64,000 nt of DNA. It comes from Pseudomonadales bacterium (GTDB taxonomy: Bacteria; Pseudomonadota; Gammaproteobacteria; Pseudomonadales; DT-91). Below the pieces are notes generated by a model. The model saw only the letters and a list, made by a program, of their open reading frames with translations. It ran no database searches and was not told the DNA's origin. The position numbers and the translations under genes were made by a program. Below are positions 56,479-64,000 of this stretch, one piece after another; position 1 is the stretch's first letter, and each line of letters opens with the position of its first letter. The stretch lies in assembly GCA_013215055.1 (NCBI GenBank), contig JABSRQ010000010.1, forward strand, positions 1 to 64,000. Reading direction: 5' to 3'.

Positions 56479-59400
56479 TTAAGACTGTATAACTTCAACT
56501 CCGGTCAAACGACTAATCGTTTGCAATAATTCTCGTTCCTGGAAGGGCTTACCTAAATATTCATTAGCCCCTAAAGAAAACGCTCTATCTCTATGTTTAT
56601 CACCCGTTCTTGAGGTGATCATACAAATAGGAATATGCTCCAGCTTATCGTTATGGCGTATGCGACTGACCACTTCAAAGCCATCCATACGCGGCATTTC
56701 TATATCCAGCAACATAACATCTGGCAGATTTTCCATTTCTTGTAATTGCGTCACTGCATCCAAGCCATCTTTGGCGAGAATCACATCCAGACCATAGCGC
56801 TCAAGCAAGCGAGATGTCACTTTTCTTACCGTTACAGAATCATCTACCACCATGACACGGGTTGCTTCCACTTCCACATCCAAAGCTTCTGCATCAATAA
56901 TATCTTGTGCATCAATAATCCTGGAAGCATCGGCACGAATAAGTGCAAGCATATCGAGGATGATTACAACACTACCATCACCTAACACCGTTGCACCGTT
57001 AAGGCCTTCAACCATAGAAAACTGTGGCCCCAAGGTTTTTACTACAACCTCCTGACTGCCTAACAGCTTATCAACTTGAACGGCAACGGTATATTCACTG
57101 GAGCGTATCAAAATAACCGGTAACGGCATCGTCAAACCATCCAGCTTAGCCTGCTGACCTCGGTGTAATAACGAACCCATATAACGCAGGTTATAAGATT
57201 GTCCCGCATATTCAAACATCGGTGCATCAGGCTGATAATAGGCCTCTAACTCATATGGGCTAACACGCACAATACCTTCAATCGTATTTAAAGGTAGCGC
57301 ATAAGTGTCATTACCCAAAGTTACCATCAACGCGCGGTTAACCGATACGGTAAAGGGTAGACGTACAATAAACTCAGAACCATTTCCCTGCTCGGAATTA
57401 ATTTCTAAGGTACCACCCATTTGTTTGATTTCACTGTGTACTACATCCATACCGACACCACGGCCAGATATTTGTGTCACTTTCGCAGCGGTAGAGAAAC
57501 CTGCATGCAAAATAAACTGACAAAGCTCATGATCGCTTAACTGCGCATCGGCATCTATCAAACCACGTTCTATGGCTTTTTCGGTAACCGCTGCAATATT
57601 TACCCCGGCACCGTTATCTTTTAAGGTTAAGACAACTTCGCCACCATCACGGCTTAGTACCAGTGTTATTTTTCCTTTTTCATCTTTACCTGCCTGCTTA
57701 CGAACATCCGGCATTTCAATACCGTGATCCACCGCATTACGTAACATATGCTCTAACGGTGCGATCATGCGTTCAAGAATAGTTCTATCCAGCTCACCTT
57801 CGGCATTTTCAACATTAAACTCTACTTTCTTACCAAGCTCAGAGGCAATTTGTCGAATAATACGGCGTAAACGTGGCACCATACGAGAGAAAGGCACCAT
57901 CTGGCAGCGCATTAAACCCTCTTGTAATTCAGAGTTTATACGTCCCTGCTGTACCAATAAGGTTTCCATATCACGCATTTTGTTGGTGAATGTCGTTGAA
58001 ATATCATCCAAATCCGAAGCCGATTCTATCAACGATTTTGATAGCTGCTGCATCTGCGAATATCTATCCATTTCTAATGGATCGAAATTTTCCAGACCTT
58101 CATTTTCCACCTGCTCTTGGCGGAATACAATTTGTGCTTCGGTTTCAATTTCCAGCCTACGTAACTGACCATGTAAACGATCAACCGTCACATCCATTTC
58201 ATCAACAGAATAAGCTAATTCATTCACCTGCTCTTCAACCCTGGCACGACCAATCGAATTTTCACCGGCCAGGTTAATCAGGTTATCCAACAGATCAGGC
58301 GCAACTTTAACCGGCTCTTGAGTCGAACGTTTTTGCTGCTGCCTATGATTAAAACTTTCAATAAAATTCTTGGTTGCATCGATTGCCGCTTGAGATATAT
58401 TGGACGACGTTTGCTCAACATCAATATCCGCACGGATAGGCACAACATTATCCTGCGCAACAGATTCCTCTACTGGCTTAACAGTCGTTTTTTGTAATAC
58501 TTCCAGTTTTTGATTTAACTGCTCGTGGAAAGCTTGTAACTCATCAACAAAATTCTCGTCACCCAGCTTGTTATCGCGTTCGGTATTGATAATAAAGGTT
58601 TCGAAATCATGGCTTAAATCACCGATATCCATTTGCTCGGCAAGTCTTGCACCACCTTTTAACGTATGTAAAAGGCGTTTAATACCATCTAAAGGTTTAA
58701 AGTTATTTTTATCTTTATTTAATGCTGCAATGAATTCATCGATACCTTCATTCTGCTCAATAGCCTCTTCCAAAAACAATTGCATAACTTCATCAATTTC
58801 ATTCTCTTCAGAAACCTCAGATACAAGCTGTGCCATGACCATTGGCTCTACCGGCTTTTGCACTTCTATAACCGAATCAACCAGGGGTTCTAGAGATAAC
58901 TCTTGCACGGCATTTGTTGAGCCGGCGTTCTCCAGTTCTAGTACACAATCAACCATCTGTACCACTTGATCTAGATAGGCCTTTAACTTGGTGAAAAAGT
59001 TTACATCAAATTCAGCAGCAAGCTCTGCTGCCTCTATCATGCTTTCATAATTATGGGTTAAATCACCTAAGCTAGGTAATTCGGCGAGCCTTGCACCACC
59101 TTTCAACGTATGCAACACACGTTTTAACTCTGCAGTTTCAGTGATACGACTATGATCTTCAACCCAAGCCATGGCACTGGCTTCTAACGCTGTGACAAGC
59201 TCCTGCGCTTCTTCAGCAAAAATTTCCAGAGTCTCTTCATCTGCTACGGCATATTCTTTTGCCAATGCGGTTAAATCTATAGCCTCAAGCTCAACATTTA
59301 CAACGCCGCCAACATTATCTTCAATTGGACTTACTGAGATTTGGTTAGCCAGTTCAGGGCTTTCTACTTCGATAGAGACTTGATTCAATAACGGTTTTAA

Positions 59401-62400
59401 AACTGATTCCTCCAGCGTAGTAGAGTAATCAACCAGACACTGTATTTGACTTTGGTATTGTTCAAGCTGCTGGAAAAAAGAGCCTGAATAATCTGATTGA
59501 TACTCTGCCTTTTCGATAACTGATTCATATTCATGTGTTATATCACCCAACACCGATAACTCTGCTAATCTTGCGCCGCCTTTCAGTGTGTGTAATGCAC
59601 GTTTGATGTCAGGTAATTTATCGAGTTCATCTGGCTGATCTATCCAGTTATGTATATAACCGTCTAACTCATCCATAAGCTCATTGGCTTCTTCGATAAA
59701 GATTTCTAAGATTTCTTCATCGGCCTGCTGCAATTCTTGCTGATATAATTTTGTATCGATGAGCACATCGAGCTTGTCAGCATCAACAATAGCTTCTGCG
59801 TTTCTTTCTTGCGGGCTTTGAGATTCTTCAGTAACGCTACCTTCAAACTGAGCTTGCTGTAACAAGCTAATAACATCATCAGCAGCCTCAACAGTTTGAT
59901 GCGCTGCGATCATATCAAACATATCATCAAGTTCATCACTGGCTTTATCGGCCAATATAAACAACGCTTCATTAGCTGGCGCGATTGATAGTGCAGCCCG
60001 TTCATAATAGTCTGCAAGGGCCAATGACAGGCTGGCAACTTCAGGATAGTTTGCTGTCGCGGCTGTTGCACCTAAACGGCTTATATAGCTTACCAATTCC
60101 AATTTTTCAGCCGATTCAATTTCGTCTCTGCGCCACTTTATTAACAGCTCAGCCGCATTGGTTAAACACTCCAAAGCATCATTTAAAAGAACGGAGTATT
60201 TATCCGTTAAGCCTGTGCCGTCATCATCATCTGAAGATGATATTTCTATACGTCTTGCATGTAAGGCATTGGCATCTTCAATAAAGCTTAAACTGACTTT
60301 TGTATGTTTTAAGGTCTTGGATTTCAACCCTGATAACTGCTGCTGCAACAATTCTGCAGCTTGCATAAATACCGCAAGGATTTCCGCATCAGCTTTTATT
60401 TGATAGTTACATAAATCCCTGACTAAAGATTCAATCGGAGAAACGGTCTCGGCCATTACCGTGACACCTGCCATATAAGCACTGCCTTTTAAAGTATGGA
60501 AGGTGCGCTGTAAATCAGCACTCACCTCAACATCTTCAAAACCTGGATCTATACGCTCCAGATAATCTACAAATTCCTGAATACAGGCCTCGGCCTCTCC
60601 TGCAAATATTGCAGCTAACTCTTCTGAGTCACCATCATCTTCCTGTTCAAATAATTCAATAGCATCCGGCTCTACAACCTCAGCATCAAAAGACGCTAAT
60701 TCAACAGTCTCTTCCTCTAATACCTCAATCTCCATAGAGAGATCGTTATCAGTATTATTTTCAGGAACAACCTTCCCTTCCCTCTCGGCATCAGCCTTGG
60801 CAATAATCGCATTTACTGCCGCTCTATCTACCGCAGATTTATTTTCAAATGCACTTAACATAGACGGTACGTAAGCAGTTGCCTCTTCTAATATCGCGAT
60901 GCTATTTATAGTCATTTCGGCATTGCCATCCATGACCTTATTCATCATGCGCTCTATAGACCAGGCAAAGTCACCCATTACAAACGCTCTAACCATACGG
61001 CCAGAACCTTTTAACGTATGGTAGGCACGACGCAGCTCGGCTAACGCCTCCATGTCACTTGGATCTTGTTTCAACTTGGGCAGATTAACATGGATATTTT
61101 CTAAAACTTCGGCGGCTTCTTCGGTGAAGATTTCCAGAATCTCTTCATCGATTTCATCTTCTTCAGGTTCTGCTTCTGAAACAACACTATCTAAATCATC
61201 GGCTGCGTCTTCAGCTATCGCAGGGGTAGATATTAATTCAGCAGTTTCTCCACGCCATTCACTATCTGCTTTGGCAATAATGGCATCGACGATTGTTCTA
61301 TCAATTTCGATTTTATTTGCAAAAGCTTCTAACATGTTAGGAATATACGCAGTTGCTTCTTGCAGAATCAACAAACAATTTTCTGTAACCTGAGCTTCCC
61401 CATCAAGCACACGATTCATCATGCGCTCAATCGACCAGGCAAAATCGCCCATCGTAAATGCCTTCACCATACGGCCAGAACCTTTTAACGTATGGTAGGC
61501 ACGACGCAGCTCGGTTAAGGCTTCATGATTATGAATGTCAGTAGCCAGCGTGGGTAGATAGTCATTGATATTTTCAATAACCTCGGCGGCTTCTTCAGTG
61601 AATATTTCTAATATTTCTTCATCTACTTCATCTTCTTCTGGCTCACTGTCAGCCGTGTTTTTCGCAGCGTTTTCACCTGATGTCATCGCGACATTAGAGG
61701 ATGTTCCATAACCTAATTTAATCAAGCTTTCATTAGCCCCCTGTAGAATCAGGGCTAGCTTTTTATCACTTTCTGCATGCGAACATTCAAGGTAATAATC
61801 CAAACTAGAAATCACATCCGCGTAAGACTCAATGATTTGCCATTCGGGGGCCTGATGTAGATTTAATAATTCATTTTCAATAAAGGACTTTGCCGCAGCC
61901 AAATAAGGCTGTAACTGTAGAAATGCACTTCCCTCTAAGCTTTTATGTAATGCACCTAACAAGCGGGGAACGGGTCTAATTAAATTGCTATCCCATTGTG
62001 CTGCTACACACTCAACAAACAACTCTTTAATTTCTTCTAGTTTTTCTCTGGAGCTACTGGTTAACTCACGATTATGGCTCTGGGTTTGTACAGGCTTTTT
62101 ACTAACACTTTCAGCCCCAGCTAATGCCTCATTCAACTTATACGTATCTCTTAACTCATCAACTAACGGTGTAGATACTACGGATGTCGCCACGCTATAG
62201 AGTAATGTTTTTAATAACACTGCATCCGGCTGTTCCGCCAGTGCAGTAGGCCCATTTTGCTCAAGCTTTTTAATTTCTTTATCCAATAATGCTAAAGCTT
62301 TCTTGGATTCTAACTCTGCCGGTTGATTTGCCTGTTTTAACAATTCAGTAATCGCAAATGCAATTTTCCACAAAGGTTCGGCGGCGGTGTTTCTACTGAT

Positions 62401-63018
62401 TTTAAGCAGAGCAGCACAAACTTTGCAAAGCAAATTATAGTTTTTATCCAGATTTTGACTGCGAACAATGCCAACTAAACCTTTTTGAAAACCCTGACGT
62501 AACTTACGCGTCAACTCGTTAAATTCATCGGCTGCAATAGCGGGTTTTTGATGCTCTACGGTTCTTGCATAACTGATATTGGGATTAAATATATCCGCTT
62601 CTGATATAGCATGATGAGACTGATTTGGAGCTAACGCCCGAACGGCATTTAATGAAGGTAATAACTGTTTGGCGTCATCTTCACCTGAGTCATTCACTTG
62701 ATTAACATAAGCCACCAACATTTTGATCGCTTTTAATAATTCAGAAGCACACAGGGGTGAACGGGCAGCAGAAATTTCTTCCTTCTGCATCGCTGCAAGT
62801 ACTTTTTCAATTTCTTCGCTTAACAATGCTGCGCCATACAGCTCAATCATCTTTAAGCTGCCAGCTACCTGATGTATATACGTCAGGCAGAATCGTAGCT
62901 GAGTCACATCATCCGAGTTTTGGACAAAACTTTCCAGTGCATCAGCAGCCTGATTTAAGGTATCTTCTATTTCACGGCTCACCCATTCCAGGGCTATATA
63001 ACTACGCTTATCTGACAT
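56479..63018 (-). CDS. chpA: Hybrid sensor kinase ChpA (CheA-type, multi-Hpt) of the type IV pilus chemosensory system
   Basis: A 2179-aa histidine kinase. Six canonical Hpt sites HTLKG lie at His509, 667, 841, 1143, 1303 and 1451; two degenerate ones are at His49 (HQVAGSLKM) and His358 (HKSLEGSA). A dimerisation domain (~1570-1690), HATPase (~1745-1885, EHMLRNAVDHGIEMP and DNGAGVN), CheW domain (~1890-2025) and C-terminal receiver with Asp2105 (LLDIEMPRMDG) follow. Length is close to Pseudomonas ChpA (~2470 aa). It is flanked by pilK and chpB. It phosphorylates PilG/PilH-type regulators to steer twitching and pilus output; those genes are beyond the window. Hpt 3 and 4 are a recent duplication. 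Confidence 0.96.
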   Translation of the reverse strand: MSDKRSYIALEWVSREIEDTLNQAADALESFVQNSDDVTQLRFCLTYIHQVAGSLKMIELYGAALLSEEIEKVLAAMQKEEISAARSPLCASELLKAIKMLVAYVNQVNDSGEDDAKQLLPSLNAVRALAPNQSHHAISEADIFNPNISYARTVEHQKPAIAADEFNELTRKLRQGFQKGLVGIVRSQNLDKNYNLLCKVCAALLKISRNTAAEPLWKIAFAITELLKQANQPAELESKKALALLDKEIKKLEQNGPTALAEQPDAVLLKTLLYSVATSVVSTPLVDELRDTYKLNEALAGAESVSKKPVQTQSHNRELTSSSREKLEEIKELFVECVAAQWDSNLIRPVPRLLGALHKSLEGSAFLQLQPYLAAAKSFIENELLNLHQAPEWQIIESYADVISSLDYYLECSHAESDKKLALILQGANESLIKLGYGTSSNVAMTSGENAAKNTADSEPEEDEVDEEILEIFTEEAAEVIENINDYLPTLATDIHNHEALTELRRAYHTLKGSGRMVKAFTMGDFAWSIERMMNRVLDGEAQVTENCLLILQEATAYIPNMLEAFANKIEIDRTIVDAIIAKADSEWRGETAELISTPAIAEDAADDLDSVVSEAEPEEDEIDEEILEIFTEEAAEVLENIHVNLPKLKQDPSDMEALAELRRAYHTLKGSGRMVRAFVMGDFAWSIERMMNKVMDGNAEMTINSIAILEEATAYVPSMLSAFENKSAVDRAAVNAIIAKADAEREGKVVPENNTDNDLSMEIEVLEEETVELASFDAEVVEPDAIELFEQEDDGDSEELAAIFAGEAEACIQEFVDYLERIDPGFEDVEVSADLQRTFHTLKGSAYMAGVTVMAETVSPIESLVRDLCNYQIKADAEILAVFMQAAELLQQQLSGLKSKTLKHTKVSLSFIEDANALHARRIEISSSDDDDGTGLTDKYSVLLNDALECLTNAAELLIKWRRDEIESAEKLELVSYISRLGATAATANYPEVASLSLALADYYERAALSIAPANEALFILADKASDELDDMFDMIAAHQTVEAADDVISLLQQAQFEGSVTEESQSPQERNAEAIVDADKLDVLIDTKLYQQELQQADEEILEIFIEEANELMDELDGYIHNWIDQPDELDKLPDIKRALHTLKGGARLAELSVLGDITHEYESVIEKAEYQSDYSGSFFQQLEQYQSQIQCLVDYSTTLEESVLKPLLNQVSIEVESPELANQISVSPIEDNVGGVVNVELEAIDLTALAKEYAVADEETLEIFAEEAQELVTALEASAMAWVEDHSRITETAELKRVLHTLKGGARLAELPSLGDLTHNYESMIEAAELAAEFDVNFFTKLKAYLDQVVQMVDCVLELENAGSTNAVQELSLEPLVDSVIEVQKPVEPMVMAQLVSEVSEENEIDEVMQLFLEEAIEQNEGIDEFIAALNKDKNNFKPLDGIKRLLHTLKGGARLAEQMDIGDLSHDFETFIINTERDNKLGDENFVDELQAFHEQLNQKLEVLQKTTVKPVEESVAQDNVVPIRADIDVEQTSSNISQAAIDATKNFIESFNHRQQQKRSTQEPVKVAPDLLDNLINLAGENSIGRARVEEQVNELAYSVDEMDVTVDRLHGQLRRLEIETEAQIVFRQEQVENEGLENFDPLEMDRYSQMQQLSKSLIESASDLDDISTTFTNKMRDMETLLVQQGRINSELQEGLMRCQMVPFSRMVPRLRRIIRQIASELGKKVEFNVENAEGELDRTILERMIAPLEHMLRNAVDHGIEMPDVRKQAGKDEKGKITLVLSRDGGEVVLTLKDNGAGVNIAAVTEKAIERGLIDADAQLSDHELCQFILHAGFSTAAKVTQISGRGVGMDVVHSEIKQMGGTLEINSEQGNGSEFIVRLPFTVSVNRALMVTLGNDTYALPLNTIEGIVRVSPYELEAYYQPDAPMFEYAGQSYNLRYMGSLLHRGQQAKLDGLTMPLPVILIRSSEYTVAVQVDKLLGSQEVVVKTLGPQFSMVEGLNGATVLGDGSVVIILDMLALIRADASRIIDAQDIIDAEALDVEVEATRVMVVDDSVTVRKVTSRLLERYGLDVILAKDGLDAVTQLQEMENLPDVMLLDIEMPRMDGFEVVSRIRHNDKLEHIPICMITSRTGDKHRDRAFSLGANEYLGKPFQERELLQTISRLTGVEVIQS
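60992..61040 (-). repeat. 49-bp direct repeat, copy A (within chpA)
   Basis: Identical to 61466-61514, exactly 474 bp (158 codons) apart. It encodes the block around the phosphorylatable His667 (ELRRAYHTLKGSGRMV). Confidence 0.9.
61466..61514 (-). repeat. 49-bp direct repeat, copy B (within chpA)
   Basis: Identical to 60992-61040 and encoding the equivalent block around His509. The match shows a tandem duplication of a ~158-residue Hpt module. Confidence 0.9.
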
Positions 63019-63034
63019 CTTTACCTAGCCTCAG

Positions 63035-63880
63035 TTATGCAATTCGTTGGTATGCTTGCACACTATCATTCTTCACCCGCTCTACCATTGCATTGCTCCA
63101 GCCAACAGCTTCCCCCATACCCAGGACTAACAGTCCCTTCGGTTTCAAGCGTTTAACTAATTCATCTAATACTTCGTTACGACGCCAACTCTTAAAATAA
63201 ATAAGAACGTTTTGGCAGTAAATCACATCCATATCACTAACTGGTAAGTTCTCAAGCTCAATAATATTAGCCTGGACAAAACAGACTCTATTCTTGATTT
63301 TTTCTACTACCTGACACCCCGATTCAGTCACGTTAAAATAACGCCCCTGCATTCCCGTATCAACAAACTCAAGCCGACGAGGAGGATAGCGACCTTTACG
63401 TGCCTCAGATAATGAAGCCTGACAAATATCCGTTGCCATAACCCCATAAAACTTCTTTGCCCCCATACCTTCAATGCAATCATTGGCTAACATGGCCAAT
63501 GAATAAGGCTCTTCTCCGGTGGAGCAAGCTACACTCCATAACTCCAGTGAGCGCCCTGAATCTTTACTTAGCATACGCTTAAAAAGGTATTTTCTAACAA
63601 ATTCAATCGCATCTTCATCACGAAAGAAACGGGTCTCTTTTACAGTTAACGTTCTAAGTAAAGCTTCCCACTCTAACGCACCACCTTTGTTTAAACAGAC
63701 AATACGATAATAATCATCATAATTAGCACAATCAATTTCACGCATACGCTGACCTAGGCCAGTTTGTAAAATGATTTTGTGCCGCTCAAAAGATATGCCG
63801 GTACGATCTTCAAGCAGTGTCTGCCACTGCTTGAATTCTTCATCCGTTAAAGGCGGTAATACATTGAAAGGCCAAACCAT
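63035..63880 (-). CDS. pilK: CheR-type methyltransferase PilK
   Basis: A 281-aa SAM-dependent methyltransferase that methylates glutamates of the pilus chemoreceptor. The N-terminal helical domain (FKQWQTLLEDRTGISFERHK) and Rossmann part with ELWSVACSTGEEPYSLAML, ATDICQASLSEARKGRYPPR and DVIYCQNVLIYF are CheR hallmarks. It lies 16 bp before chpA and 40 bp after the pilJ stop. Confidence 0.95.
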   Translation of the reverse strand: MVWPFNVLPPLTDEEFKQWQTLLEDRTGISFERHKIILQTGLGQRMREIDCANYDDYYRIVCLNKGGALEWEALLRTLTVKETRFFRDEDAIEFVRKYLFKRMLSKDSGRSLELWSVACSTGEEPYSLAMLANDCIEGMGAKKFYGVMATDICQASLSEARKGRYPPRRLEFVDTGMQGRYFNVTESGCQVVEKIKNRVCFVQANIIELENLPVSDMDVIYCQNVLIYFKSWRRNEVLDELVKRLKPKGLLVLGMGEAVGWSNAMVERVKNDSVQAYQRIA

Positions 63881-63902
63881 GATGAGTATTTAAACTTTTA
63901 TC

Positions 63903-63931
63903 TTGGTAAAAGAAGCAGCTTATGCTGCTTC
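63903..63931 (-). terminator. Terminator-like hairpin overlapping the pilJ stop codon
   Basis: On the minus strand GAAGCAGC-ATAA-GCTGCTTC is followed by TTTTACC. The stop codon TAA lies in the loop. It could partially terminate transcription between pilJ and pilK. Confidence 0.6.
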
Positions 63932-64000
63932 TTTCTCTTCAGGCAAGGTGAAACCAGCTACCGAGTTACGTAATTCGGTTGCCATATCGGCAAGGTTACC
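63920..64000 (-). CDS. pilJ: Methyl-accepting chemotaxis protein PilJ, C-terminal fragment
   Basis: The last 26 codons of a gene entering from the right edge. The peptide GNLADMATELRNSVAGFTLP then EEKEAA resembles the C-terminal end of PilJ-type receptors, where the helical signalling domain ends in a short acidic tail. Its place directly before pilK-chpA-chpB-chpC is that of pilJ in Pseudomonas. The rest lies outside the window. Confidence 0.8.
   Translation of the reverse strand, partial: GNLADMATELRNSVAGFTLPEEKEAA

Noticed and set aside
56615-63200. Many plus-strand ORFs of 60-150 codons opposite chpA and pilK
   Set aside because: All are shadows of the long minus-strand genes, with no ribosome sites and low-complexity translations.

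Overview
This window looks like a chromosomal segment of a marine-type gammaproteobacterium of moderate GC content. The gene order recalls Pseudomonas and its relatives: rppH-ptsP-HAD, zapA-6S RNA-fau, pepP-ubiH-ubiI, tkt-epd-pgk-fba beside an ArsR/methyltransferase-metK pair, and pilJ-pilK-chpA-chpB-chpC. A Cellvibrionales/Spongiibacteraceae-like host is my guess; the sequence does not prove it. No tRNA, rRNA, CRISPR array, transposase or integrase was found.

Left part (1-8.7 kb, most accessory-like): the N-terminus of an ABC1/AarF-family kinase, a cytochrome P450, a divergent LysR regulator with a small membrane protein, and a minus-strand run of KAS III-like synthase, LolA-like periplasmic protein, MMPL/RND exporter and TetR regulator. 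This last group reads as a self-contained module that makes and exports a fatty-acyl-derived product, product unknown.

8.9-27 kb is mostly housekeeping: CnoX/YbbN, a DUF1631 protein, ptsP, rppH, a HAD phosphatase, ilvA, fau, 6S RNA, zapA and a ZapB-like partner, a UPF0149 protein, pepP, two ubiquinone hydroxylases, and a Fur-box-preceded ferric iron transporter (binding protein and fused permease, without an adjacent ATPase).

27-30.3 kb is decayed. An O-antigen-ligase-like gene carries several in-frame stops and frameshifts, and the neighbouring polytopic membrane protein has lost its first ~50 codons to a frameshift. This suggests loss of a surface polysaccharide function. 30.3-38.5 kb holds exported proteins, gcvH, rlmI, rpiA, an LpoB lipoprotein operon and a lysophospholipase-like hydrolase.

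38.6-54 kb carries the tkt-epd-pgk-fba sugar-phosphate operon (minus strand) and a methionine-cycle operon (plus strand): SahR-like ArsR-methyltransferase, metK, ahcY, metF. The latter begins with a perfect 30-bp palindrome overlapping the promoter and an apparently leaderless start. Between the two operons lie a membrane protein, a zinc-ribbon/DUF4034 protein, a small membrane peptide and endonuclease I. DUF4399, rsmE and an MscS channel follow.

55-64 kb is the end of a Pil-Chp chemosensory locus, which controls type IV pili. Its hybrid kinase ChpA (2179 aa) carries six canonical and two degenerate Hpt sites; one Hpt module is a visible recent tandem duplication.
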